Assembly: GCA_019843655.1 (NCBI GenBank)
Contig: JACDQD010000001.1
Location: forward strand, 47,240,443-47,304,442
DNA: 64,000 nt
DNA from: Lethocerus indicus
Lineage: Eukaryota; Arthropoda; Insecta; Hemiptera; Belostomatidae
Direction: 5' to 3'
Positions 9,060-21,461 of this stretch are shown here, piece after piece. The notes beneath the pieces were generated by a model that saw only the letters and a list, made by a program, of their open reading frames with translations, made no database searches and was not told the origin of the DNA. The translations under genes and the position numbers were made by a program. Every line of letters starts with the position of its first letter. Position 1 is the first letter of the stretch.

Positions 9060-11232
9060 TTAATGAATTCGAGTTAAATCTTCAACAATCTTGATGATGT
9101 CATCTATTGTTGCTTCTCTCTTTAAGCCAGGACCATTTGGTATCTAACAACAAATATATATGAATAGTACATACATAATAAATAAATAATTAGTAATAAA
9201 CAAATTTTTTTAACAAGTTTTTTTTATTTGTACAATCAATTATAACATAATTATGTGTACAAGTGTTGAGCGTATGTTCCTCACTTGAATGGCTTGACAA
9301 AAGAAACCATCCAATGACGGCACTTTTCAATAAACAAATAAAAATAAATACGCGCATTTAGGCAATGTTTCTAAAAAATGTGATTAATGAGTAACTCATA
9401 AATATTTATGGCATATTTATCTTGGTTTTTATTATATGCTTACCTGTAAACCAAAGATAACTTCTTCCATGTCTTTACGAGTAAGATCCAAGAAGCTCTC
9501 AATTAGATCACCATCAATGAACCCTTCAGAAGGTTCAGTTTTTACATCTGTTGTGAAAGACCTCCAAAAATTATGTTCAATTTTACCGACTGACTTAATT
9601 ACCTGGGTGAGCTTTTCTTGTAAATCATTCAGCAGATCATATAATTCATGAGAAATTTGAGTCACTACACCTGTAAGAGAGGACTTTCATAAAAACTTCT
9701 ACTAAGAAATTACAGCATTCAAATAAATAAACCTTGTAACATAAACTTCAACTACAAATCCTAAGAAAGAGTTAAGATAAAATATTTAAATTGAAAGAAT
9801 TTGGAGAAAATATGGTTTTCGTGAGTAAATAAATTTTACATACCAACTGCTCCACCAACTGTACCAAATAGTATACTTCCACAAGTTGGAGTAGTTGTTT
9901 CACCTAAATGCTGCATTACTAATGATCCATGCCTAAATATGTTCACTAAATCGCCCAAGTGAAACTGAGCAACTTCTTGCATTAACTGACGTTCTTCATC
10001 TGATGTAGCAGAACTGAAAAAAAGTCAATATTTAAATGTATAAAAATGTTGTCTGCCATTTGCTGAATAAGACTGAATTTATGTTCATATATCCACTGTG
10101 TTGCAAGCTGAAGCCACCAACTACCACTGTAAATAAATTTATAATGTTTTACCAAATCAATGCCAAGAGAAAGAATATAATTGCTCTTCATTAGTACCAA
10201 TGAGCTACCAGGACTTAAACTAATTATGTGATATAATTATTCATATGCTTTTATTAAAACTAATTTTACCTATCTTTCTGGCATACAAACAAATTTAATG
10301 AATTCTCTGCACCCAAAAATGTGTCATCATCTAAAATCTCTATGGATGTCATCCAATTAGGGTTATAATCCCGTGCAATCTAAAATCATAGTAAGAATAA
10401 TAAGGTAAAATACCATTAAGATTCATTATCAGACCTAAATACAGCTTTATAAAATATTGAAAACCTTTTAAAACGGTACAGAAACAAATCTGTCAATAAT
10501 GAATATAATAAAATTAATTATACACAATAATTCATGAAACTTACCTCCTCAAAACTCCCTTCCATTGTTTTATATTGTAATAATGTCACAGCTCTCATAA
10601 TATCACCGACCAAAATAAAATCACCCTTGGTCTTAACAAACAGGGCAATAATATTGTTAAAATGGCTACACTCGAGCCGCAGCTCTTTTTCCGCTGTCCA
10701 CTCAAATAAACGGACCTGAAGAAAAAAACCATTCAATAAGTCGTAAAGAAGACAGGTAGTTTAGATGCAGATTTTAGAAAGAAAGTTGTAATATTCCATT
10801 CTGAGCATTGCATTAATTACAGTGGAGATGTGCCACTGTGGACATTTATGATAAATCTAATGAATATCTAAATGAAAACAATATTTTAACCTTCTTGTTT
10901 TCATGCAAAGGGAAGAAACTTTATAACATTTTGTTGATGATCAAACATTATGCTACTACACAAGACTTTTACTTCCATACATATCATATAGTAGGTCCTA
11001 TAAAAATTAAGATATAGACTCAGATCAATAGAGAGCCTGAAGTATTATGTATCAAAAGGAAAGTAAATCTTAATTTTCAGTTACTGCTTATCAACAGATT
11101 AAATAAACTGATCCTTCTTCTATCCTTTGTAAAAAATAATACAAATATAATTTGTATAAATACTCATGAATTAAATTATTCAATTTTACATTTATTTAAA
11201 TGATCACTGCACTGGTTATTGTTATTAATTTA

Positions 11233-11305
<73 letters not shown>

Positions 11306-11989
11306 ACTTATTTTATTTATTAAATTGACTGACCTAATCAGAAACAGTTAATATACTAAAGTGATTTTATTTTGTTAATAATTATAATTACCGTGCTATT
11401 AATACTGGCAAGTAGTTTTCCATTAAACTGAGCAAGTGAATAACAAGCTCCCTTGATCTCTTTTTCAGCAACTTGCTGCAATCTTCCATCTTCATACAAA
11501 AACATTATTATTCGGCCTTGCTTAGGTTCACTCTCTTCTGGATTAACGAGAGCAGTTCCAACTATATAATAGTGGTGTGGATCATCGCCTAGTTGAGCTG
11601 ATATCAGACTCAAGCAATATTCCGTTAATATCATCTGATGGGCATGGATTACTGGAATAAATGGTTCAAATTTTGTTTAGTTTTGCTGCAATGAAGACAA
11701 ATATACAAATAGGATAAATAAATTAATAAATTATGTTAATCTAGTCATAAATGTAACCTTAATGATTATGTACCTTCAAAGGTATTTTGGTCAATCAAGA
11801 GAAAATTTGAAACTTCAACTTCTAAGCCACAATCATTAGCAGAAGCAAGGCCAGAAGGTTTCACTAAAGACAAAGCACTATGCATTGAATTCGAAGTTGA
11901 CTGGGCCCGCGTACTTGCACAATCTCTCAATACGTTAAGTCCATTTGAGTCCTGGACATCCATCCTTGATGATATAACCCCAAATGTCT

Positions 11990-12020
<31 letters not shown>

Positions 12021-15000
12021 TCTTTAAAAATACATTACTAACCAAACTTCTACATATTTAACTTTATATTATACACTACATATGAATGACTTGTTTCAAA
12101 ATTTATATTTTACCTGTGTACTTTCTTGATAGGCTATTCTTCTTGGTGCCTCATGAAGTGGTACAGAACGAATATGCAACTTCTGAATTTCATCAATAGT
12201 TCCAATTGTCACGGAACTGTCATTAGCCAGAGCTAGGCTAAAACAGCAAATGAGTCACAATTACACCATAATGTTCTAACAAAAGATGAAAATGAACTCC
12301 TTTTATTAACTGGTATAAAACAAAGTTAAGGGCTCCTGATTAAAAGAATTAGTTCTTACCATTAATACATAACATATATAATTAAAACAAGTTGTTAATC
12401 TTGCCATACTATTGGAGTATTACTTCCACAGGTAATAATGGTTAGTTTACAATATAAACATTTTTTATGACCACATTAATTTTTAATAAGAATTTAATTA
12501 ACGCATAAATAATGGGAAATATTTCTTCTCGGAGTGATTTTTTTAAAGAATTATATATGTTATTATATTTTACAAACATAACATTATCCCAAAAAGGCAG
12601 CAGTAAGATTTAACAAGGTCAAACTGGGTAACAATCATTGGATCTTAATGCTTTGTGATCAAGGTTAATTATCAGAAATTAACTAACCTGTCAGGGTATG
12701 CTTCAGTATTAATGGAACACATGTGATTTACTTCCTTCAGATTGACATTTGAAAACACCAATTTGTGATTTGATGAATATATTACTGTAGGCCGGTCAGA
12801 ACAAGCAAAAACATTAGTGGTCGACATTGAACGAAATGAGCGCAACATTATTGGTTGAGTTCCAAGTGTTACCTATTATTAAACAAAATAAGAATATTCA
12901 TGCAAGATATCTGTAAATTGTTAAAACCATTTCACTATGGCAATTTAAGAAGAAAAAATAAATCAACAGAACCATAATTTCATAGAAAACAATCGACAAA
13001 AAACAAAATGTATTTATGGATACAATTAAATTTAATACGCTTACTCTTTTTTTCTCTGCTAGACGTCCATTCACATTATCAAAGGTGAAATAAAACATAG
13101 ATCCATCACCAAGAGCACACAGGACATAATGGATGTTTTCAAACGATGCAATGAGTATAGATCGGGAAATTATTTCTGCAAAGTGTAGTGAATTTGATTT
13201 GTAAAGGTTTAAATGCAAAAACATAAGAAAACAACTTCCAATTGAAATAATAAAATTAGAGGTATTAGGAATCAAATTAAGTGAATATATACAATCAAAA
13301 AACTCACCCCCTCCAAGATATTCTCTATGAGTTTCTTCCAATGATGGAATGCGTAGAACACGTGCGGACATATCAGTCCACAAGCCAAGTACAACATAAT
13401 CTGAAACTGTCTCATCTGGTAGAGGAGTAATATCAAGACAGGACACTTCATGTTCCAAGGTAACGTGTCTGAAATAAAAAATAAAGTATTTCACATTAAA
13501 TGCAACCCTATACGGACAAAATTGTTCACGGGAATGATAATGTGAAAATGAAGGAATGAATACAATATTTCATTAATTTACTTTTGAAATTTAAATATTG
13601 AGAACTGCTTAAATAATAAATCAAAAATTTACTTCTTTTCCACCAGCTGGTTTGAACATATTTCAAGATAATAAACTTCACTTCCAGAAGCACAGACAAT
13701 CTGTATGTTATTGGAAGCTATCACACTGATATTTCTTCCTGATGTTGGAGGTTTCCATTCACTACAGAACATATAATAAGTATACATCATATTTATTATA
13801 AAGCAAAAGTCAAATTTTATTCTAAAAATAATGCTCAATCTAAAGATCATGCACAATAATTAGGTATATTGCAGGAAAAACAAACAAAGCCAGGAATAAG
13901 ACAAATGAATGAATTTTCACCTAAGAAGTTGGCTTGGTTCAACAACTATAAGTCGCACAGAAATGGGTGTAATCTGTAGTATAGTATTATTATCAACATT
14001 ACCACAATACATAGTCTGTTGCTCTGACTGAAAGGCAAAAATCTCTGTTTCTTCCACTTCATCGCCACTGAGTGTTAAAACCCTGAAAAATCACCACTGG
14101 CTGATAAGACGTAAGAAAATATTAAAAAAAATTAATGGATCTTATTACGCAAGATATGCATTTTAAAATAATTATCTGTACCTGTAATAAAAGTAAATAG
14201 GACATAAAAGCTAACTAAACAATGCTTAACAGCACTAAAAGAATAAATATTTTTTGATTTATTGGTAAAAAAAACTATATGCATCAAAAATGTAATAATG
14301 TTAAGAAAGTCAACTAAATTCTTGTTGAGCTAAAATGGTCAATATTTTTAAATGTTTCTCAACTGCACATAATACAAAATTGCCTAGGTACTACAAATGC
14401 AAAATAATGTCAATAATAATTTTTATAATTTACCTTGTGTGACCAACAAATGACAAAACCATTGTATTTTCCAAATCACTGCCAGAATTAACATTTAAGG
14501 CCCAAATTCCTTTGATACCAGGCAAATCAATAGTAGCTTGTTCTTGTATTCCAATCCCATTACGTATGATACGTAAGGAACCTTCCTTAAATCCACCTGA
14601 GAATACAAATTTTAATTTGAAGTTAAATTTCTTTTTTTTTTATCAACTTTATTTGTATAGTGCAATCGTGCATTGCCACATTGCGCTTTTGAATTTCTTT
14701 GTATTGTTTTATATATATTTGTTACAGAAAAATTAACTTTTGGTAATATAATAAAAGCTAAAAGAAAATGGATATATACCAGAGCATGTAACTAACTGTC
14801 CTTGTCCTTGTCTTTCTAAATCCACTACAACCATATCTACAATTGGAGCTAAATTAGGAAATGTTTCCATAACAGTGATGTATGAGCCAGTTTCTGGATT
14901 AAGACCTTTGTTCAATTTGACCAATTGTGAATCACCAATTCGAGAGCCAATATACAGAACCCCGTTGTCTAAATACGTTATACATTCTGGAATACTGACT

Positions 15001-18000
15001 TCTCCTGTAAATATCATTAAGGTTAATTACTGGAGTCATTAACAAATATTATGTTCATCACATAATATTTATGTAATATAGTTATCTCCTGTTATACCTA
15101 GTAGTTCCACTTTAATGTCTTTGACTACAGCTGACCCATCGATCCTTTCTTCTTTTTCCAACATAAGCATGAATAAATGTCCACCCACATCTCCCAAAAT
15201 GTACCTACATCCGTTTGGATCAACTTTTGCAAAACAAGTCAGTGTGCTTTGCTGCAAAGTAAAGCAATAAAATAAATATTATAAGTGTACATGTCATGTC
15301 TAATCAAATCCCAAATGAAATATAAAAAATTATGAGAGGAATAGTAGATATTTATAATTATAAAATTAATCACTATTTCTATTGGGGGAATTCACTGGTG
15401 ATTCATTTCATAAATGACTTCAGAACCATAAAATAACAACTACTACCACAGTACCTGGATACAATATTAATTGAAGTAAGCCCCAAAGACTATATATGAC
15501 TGTTTGAAATGGCATAATTATTATTAATCAGTAATAGGATTTTTCCCTATTTATTTTTAAATTATATTTAGTGACAGTGTGATTTGATAATACAAATGTA
15601 CTTTTGATGGAGAATCCACCCATTAATAGTATTCCTGATCCAGCCCTTACTAAATAATAGGGAAATTATGTGACCATTTCATCTTAAGGTAGCACCCAGG
15701 ATTTTCAGGCAGGTGATAAGAGGAGAGCTGTTAAATTAAAATATTGTAATGATGGGATATTTTTGAATTGAAGGATTTATATTGGGGAACTGCTATTTCA
15801 CAAACAGTTATAGTTATTATAATATTTAAATGAATTAATAATTATTATGACAAATTAAATTTAAAACTCAATTCACTTAGAAACAATTTTAACAGCTTTG
15901 CAAACAGTCAGAAATAGAAAATGTGACCTACCTTAATTATGGGTGGTGCAACTGCAATGAAAAAAGTTCCATCGTGATATACAATTGACTCTTGGCCAAC
16001 TATAACAGCACCACACATTGGTTCAGATACAGGAATAATCATTGTTGCTTCCATTTCAATATTATCCTGCTTCCATGGCATCTGTAATTTTTTCAATACA
16101 AATAATTGTCTCTATTTATTTGATGAATACAAATATATTAAAAATATTTTTAAAGATGTTTTTACATCCATAAATACTTTATATATTAAACGATGAATAC
16201 CTTAATAAATTCTTTCTCTCTTAACGAAATTTCATGTGTTTTAATGTGTCGCCCATTCAAATCCTGATGCAACAAAATCAATGTGGGGTTAGCACAGCCA
16301 TGCAAGAAATTAATATCTTGAATATCAGATTCTTCAATCCTAAAAACATTATTCAAAAAAATTAAATAGAATAATATGAGGACTACAACTCATAATAATG
16401 TTATAAGACACATAATAAAAGCGACCTTACCTTATGCTTGTTGCTTTTAACTCATTATTATCCTTTTCCAAGGGTATAACTTTCAGAAGTCCATCATAAA
16501 GTCGCAAGCCAATAACCCTTGATTCCGGATCGATTACGGCAATAACTCCATTTTCAGAAACTTTACCTATGCGATCAGCCACATTTCCATGAGCCTTAGT
16601 AATTATATCAAGTTTTTCCCCTTGTCCCTGACACTCCAATATCATAGCATTATATCTTGTAGTCAATATAAACAACAGATCCTTGACCTCATACTGGGAT
16701 AAAAAAAATGTATTAGTAATTGAATAACTATTGAAAACGGAGTATGAATTAAGCACAGAGAAATGTTTTTAACTGTGAGGAAGCATACTTGACAAGTTTT
16801 TAAGATAGCCAAAAGAGCTACACCATAACATCAATGGACCAGGGATCATAATTATTACAATTCCCAAAATCAATTAATTATGAGAAGAAATGGTATTCCA
16901 TACACTTGAAGTAGTTGAAGAACAAAAATTATGACAGGGCACATGAGACTAGCACATAACCAAACAAAATGTAATAAGTGCAAAACACCAACAGTGAAAC
17001 AAGTATTAATTAACTGTTCAACATACACAAAATAAAAACAGGTATACTTCTTTTCAACTGTTTTATTGCAACAACTGTAAAGTACAAAGCGACATTGAAG
17101 TTCGAGTAACACTAGTAACAAGTAAAAAATAATTTAAGATCTATATGTAGTGCGAGCTCAATGACTTGAAAGGGTGCATTGTTTATAATGCATAGTATTT
17201 ATAACAAATCATAATATTTACTGGTTAGTTTAGGTTTGTATGTCTAAATTGTAATATAGTGTAATTGTTATATAGTTTATACAGTAATAATTTATTGTTT
17301 AGACCTAGTTTTGATCTATTGTCCAGTAATCTAAGTAGCAATTTGTAATGTGAAATATATTTTAATGAACGATATTACATTAGGGGGGGAAAACAACATG
17401 CATGGAATAACATTATATGAATCTATGAAGAACCATATTCATAAAATCAGAATAAATGATACATTGGTAATAGGGGATTATTAAACTTACCACAGGTCTG
17501 AACAACAGCATTACGGCAATCTTACCATAGATACCAACTTCCTTGATAGGGCGAAGACCCTCAGGGCTTACTAAAAAGATCTCAATTCTCGAGTTTTTTG
17601 CAACCACAAGATTGAGATCCTTTTCTGATGTAAAATTGCCTGTTGAATTCAAATGAGGATATATTAAAAAGATTACACGATATATGCAAAAATATACACT
17701 GACATATACTAGGATTAAGTTGCCATTCTTATCTCCTAGAGAGGAATTAAATTATCAAGGCTATCACAGAACAACCTAATTGATTATATTTTTATTTTGA
17801 ATAGATGTGTAATAATTTATTGCTACTATCAAATTGTGGAACACTTTCTTGGTAACTAAACAGAAAAAACAATGAGTCCATAATAAAAACATTTATACTC
17901 ATTGTGCAATCCATATGAGTATTGATTTTACACAAAATATACTTTTCTTTATTACTTCCTGCAAATATTAAACCATCAATATAATTTTTATACACGATAA

Positions 18001-18548
18001 AATTTCGATTAATTAATTAGTTAAAATTCAATAAATTTCGTTCATATATTAGATTGACAAAACCTTTGTACAATTTTTTGTCAGAAAATGTAAATACGAA
18101 ATATCCCTTCGCATCTCTTAATTATGAAGGAATTTGATTTCATAGTTTCAATTTTTCACAGATGGAAGATTCATTGGCTATTTTTCAGTCGATACTTAAA
18201 TAAAAACCCAATTGAATTGACATAATCAATACCTATGTATAAAAAAATAATATAATTTGAGACAATACCGCAATGAATTAATAAATGTTAAAATCCGCAA
18301 TTTTAAAGGTCTCAATACAATTTTAAAGCTTCATTGCAAAGAAAAAAAAGACCGTATTTGAATCATATTACCTCAGGAGAAGATGGTCGATTAATGTAAG
18401 ATACGACATTTATTTTTAAGGAAGGTAAATAAATGAAGACAGAGTTGGGCCGGACGAAAGTTGAAGCATAAAACGAAATGTATTTACCCGTAGCGCATGC
18501 TGTTACAGCCGTGGGTTTGTGAGCGGTAACTACGTATTGGTGAGCCAT
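9060..18548 (-). CDS. DDB1: DNA damage-binding protein 1 (DDB1), complete, 21 exons
   Basis: DDB1 is the adaptor of CUL4-RING E3 ubiquitin ligases; with DDB2 and other DCAF receptors it acts in nucleotide-excision repair, replication licensing control and chromatin regulation. Coding exons, in transcript order: 18548-18488, 17639-17491, 16693-16431, 16339-16201, 16081-15932, 15251-15098, 15004-14780, 14596-14434, 14082-13921, 13761-13633, 13468-13308, 13175-13045, 12872-12688, 12237-12114, 11987-11774, 11651-11392, 10715-10545, 10379-10270, 10013-9844, 9670-9444, 9143-9060. All phases agree and sum to 1143 aa, against 1140 in vertebrates. It starts [20 protein letters not shown] and ends VEDLTRIH. 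Family blocks seen include [31 protein letters not shown] and [14 protein letters not shown], covering the three beta-propellers and the C-terminal helical domain. The stop lies less than 200 bp from the tandem duplication on its left. Very secure. Confidence 0.97.
11234..11304. repeat. (TA)n(CA)n microsatellite in DDB1 intron 16
   Basis: About 50 bp of pure TA followed by about 20 bp of CA, between DDB1 exons 16 and 17. A shorter TA run lies at about 12001-12021 just before exon 15. Confidence 0.95.
16934..17130 (+). mobile_element. Non-LTR retrotransposon ORF2 relic in DDB1 intron 2
   Basis: On the plus strand, antisense to DDB1, 16934-17035 translates to about 33 residues containing GHMRLAHNQ, then [19 protein letters not shown], and a stop. 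The order R-L-x-H, C-x2-C, V-K-[H/Q]-x-L-I-x-C matches the conserved segment near the end of I/Jockey-type ORF2 proteins, with H replaced by Q. It is short and degenerate, with no ORF around it. The following 17067-17130 belongs to a dispersed repeat also present at 4145-4215 and 55280-55345, possibly the 3' end of the same element. Confidence 0.6.
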
Positions 18549-18906
18549 TGTGCTGGATCAGAATATTGCAGGATTTTAAAAGCCGGCAAACTGTTTCCGG
18601 AATTTTCACGAGCTCATCTCAGAACCTGGAGGCAGAAAAAGGGCAGAAGGGGATACTTAAACAGATTGAGAACGGGAAACGATAAAGACGACCGGAGACC
18701 TAGAGCAATGCAGGTAGTAACAGGACCAGGTCGCCTTCCACCATGTCGATTCCTCGAAACACCCGGGACTGCAGTCGAGACCGATATCGATTTTTGGAAA
18801 TGGAATTTTTCTTCAAATTAAATTCGACGGTTCCGTGTTCGCGACATTTTCCTATAATATGACTGATAAGCAGATTTTTAATTTTCCCATGTATAGTATC
18901 TGTAGT

Positions 18907-19431
18907 TTTATTCCCGCAAAATAAGTCCCTTGATACGTTATTCAAAAACCAATGCCTCTATGATATCTCGGAAACACATGCTGAGCTTAATGCTAGGTTC
19001 AGTCTAGGCAAAACCGTTATTGGTTTAATTTAACGCGATAATAAATTATTATCCTCAATACCAAGAAAATTTACTTTTTTAATGTTTAAGGTGATGTATC
19101 GGTCTGAAATTGTTGAAAACAAATGTGTTTGGGGGGGGGGTTGAATCATAAATACTTTTTTCTTTATTCCCGCGAAATAATTCCCTTGATAAGTTATCCA
19201 ACAATCAGTGCTTCCACGATTTCTTGAAAAACTTGCTAAGCTTAATGCATAGCTCGTTAAGAGACAAAACGTTTTGACGTTTAAGATAATATTAAATTAT
19301 CATCCCTAATACCCGGAAAAGCCACTGTTTAAAGTGTTTAGCATTGTTTTTAGTTTTATTTTATACCGGTTTGAATTTGTAAATTTTATTAAAAGTAAAT
19401 TTGTCTTGGGGGTTAAAATCATAAATCTTTT
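18907..19431. repeat. Diverged two-copy tandem repeat, about 256 bp each
   Basis: Copy 1 begins TTTATTCCCGCAAAATAAGT at 18907 and copy 2 begins TTTATTCCCGCGAAATAATT at 19163. Both continue through CCCTTGATA[C/A]GTTAT and GCTTAATGC, and end in AATCATAAATnCTTTTTT (19147-19161 and 19417-19431). Copy 1 carries a run of about 10 G (19131-19140) where copy 2 has GGGGG. Identity is roughly 65-70% by eye. I assign no family. Confidence 0.75.
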
Positions 19432-19440
19432 TTCATGCAC

Positions 19441-19581
19441 ATGAATCGTAATGGGGCAGTTATAAAAGACAAAGATGTTAAGACATTAATTTCAAATATT
19501 TATCCAGACGTTAGCGATGGTAAGACCAGTGAGAACATACAGAAAATACTTATAAAAAAACGCATGATAGTATCAATATAA
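19441..19581 (+). CDS. Small open frame of unknown status (46 codons)
   Basis: ATG-initiated frame, lysine-rich, containing DKDVKTLISNIYPDVSDG, placed directly after the tandem repeat. It contains a donor-like GATG|GTAAGA at about 19517. No family is recognised, no TATA box or partner exons were found, and a frame of this length can arise by chance in AT-rich DNA. Listed only as a candidate. Confidence 0.15.
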   Translation: MNRNGAVIKDKDVKTLISNIYPDVSDGKTSENIQKILIKKRMIVSI

Positions 19582-20149
19582 TAATACACCATGATATCAA
19601 ACTCACGAAAGTAGTTTTTCTCGCCGTGGCACTGTATACAAATATTATATGTTATTTAATATGACGACGAATTGAAATTTTTTCCAGCATATTATACCTG
19701 AAGCTTAGGTCTTTGGCTATATATTTTCCGGTTCGTAGCCATGTTTGTTGCACTCTATTACGTTTATGTTTAATAAATTTCTTCTTTAAGTTTGTTATGT
19801 CATTACGACATTGCGGCAAATAATATCAAATCCAAGTCAGGTGGGTTTCAATTTAATCATTTTTGTTTGTAAAAAACCCATCTCCTGAGTGTGTTGAGTT
19901 TAGAAAGCGATTACGTATTCTAATTATACAGTTCAGGCCTTCATATTTATAAAAAAAATTTATGAAAACTTTATTTTATTGCACTTTGCGCCGAGATTTT
20001 GTGATGAAATCACGATTGCAGTGAACACATTTTAAATGGAGTGGAAGCTTCAAAAAAATAAACCTCGAAGGGAACGACAAAACGGAAGGAATAACAATAA
20101 AAAAACGCGAAGACAGCGATGTGGAAAGTAGGATCCCCACTCTAGGTTT

Positions 20150-20240
20150 GGCCTTTATTTAATGTAGGTTAGACCGAGAGGTAGGAGATTCATTCTGTCG
20201 CAGGCCCGACACCATCCGCTCTCGGCATCTCCCCAAAAAA
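20150..20240 (+). other. Possible 5' leader exon of the P450
   Basis: A good donor (AAAAAA|GTAAGT) follows 20240 in a locally GC-richer stretch. The first coding P450 exon is preceded by a proper acceptor (GAATTTCAG|GAGCGATGAG) only 7 bases before its ATG, so an upstream non-coding exon must exist. This is the best donor I noticed upstream; its 5' end is not defined. Confidence 0.25.
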
Positions 20241-21229
20241 GTAAGTCACCTTTTTATTCTTATTAGGATAAATTAAAAGTTCGCTTACAACAACAAGGAC
20301 TTATTACGAGATTATTACAAATCATTTTTTGAAATGTTTACATTTCAGTCCGAGCTGAATATTTCAAGACTTTTTTTCTATTTTCCCGTACGCTCTCGAC
20401 CTAGAATCAGACGCGGCTTTCCTAGTTTCGTACTGATCGAATTACATGTACATTGACAAAAGTACCACGATTCCCGTATTCCAAGTTTTTTTACGTGGCT
20501 CTAAAATTCTTAATTTGACTGGGTATTAAAAAATCAGAGAAAAAACGCCCAAAATATTAATAAATAAATTACCACGTATCGTAAATTAGTTAATGTTTAA
20601 TTGATAGAAATAAATCATTTAAAACGCTGTTTAGTAATTTAAAATGATTAAATAAATAAAAATAGGACGGTTGGAATTGCTTCCGAATTAAAGCGTGTCT
20701 ACTGTAAGATAATTCGGAAAACTATTGCGACTTCATCCAGCCATTTGTTTTTTTAAGAATTATTTCTCATAATTAAACGTTTTACTTTAAACTGAGGTAT
20801 GGAAAATGAAAACGATGCTCGGGTTGAGTGATTCCCGAACGGATTTTTGAAAGCGGTACGTTCGCCACGCTACTGTTAGCAGCGAGCGCAACGACAATTT
20901 GTTAACACAAAAATTCAACTAGGAGATATCGGAGACGATAGCGTCTTGACAAGAACAGGAATTATATTCGGATTGACTGTAAGGAAAGTCCGGACTGAAC
21001 AGGGTGTCCTTGTGTTCCTAACCGATTCCCCTAATTAACGTTTTTGCATAAAGTACACGTGTACTTTATTCTTACTGTTCTAAATAAAAATATGACAATT
21101 TATGATTCGTTTTCCTGACAACCGAAAATCCAAACAAAACAAATGTTAATTATAATAATACGAATGACAATAATTATATGAGGGAAAAGTAGTAGTAAAA
21201 TATATTCTACTAATGAGATGACTTTTCTC

Positions 21230-21415
21230 ATTTTGGAATACCTGTTATGTGGTTTGGGAGGCTTTGGAATATCGTAGTTTTCTCGATTTTCCGGAAACTT
21301 GTTTCGGCCGCTAGCCATCTTCAGTAACTGATTCACTCCGTCTCATTGGACGCTTGCGTGATATCCTGCCTGCACGGTCACTTTCAAACCAACGAGAGGA
21401 GACAGAAGTTTGAGA
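21230..21415. mobile_element. MITE-family fragment upstream of the P450
   Basis: Contains GTTTCGGCCGCTAGCCATCTTCAGTA (core of the dispersed foldback family; compare 51082-51105) and ends near ACGAGAGGAGACAGAAG, which resembles the outer arm CGAGAGGAGAGAGAAAC of the complete element. It lies within 50-230 bp of the P450 start codon. Confidence 0.5.
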
Positions 21416-21461
21416 TAACTTCGACTTTTCTTATGTTATTGAAATCTGAATTTCAGGAGCG

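Larger units (their letters stand above)
18549..21461. other. Intergenic region between DDB1 and the P450 (divergent promoters)
   Basis: The two genes are divergent. No conserved protein-coding exon was found. The region holds a diverged tandem repeat (18907-19431), a 46-codon open frame (19441-19581), a possible P450 leader exon (to 20240) and a MITE-like fragment (21230-21415). The open frame 18519-18821 overlaps DDB1 exon 1 on the opposite strand and looks like leader or promoter sequence. Confidence 0.6.

Noticed and set aside
18519..18821. 100-codon plus-strand frame
   Set aside because: It runs antisense through DDB1 exon 1 and its promoter region; the protein is arginine-rich low-information sequence with no family resemblance.
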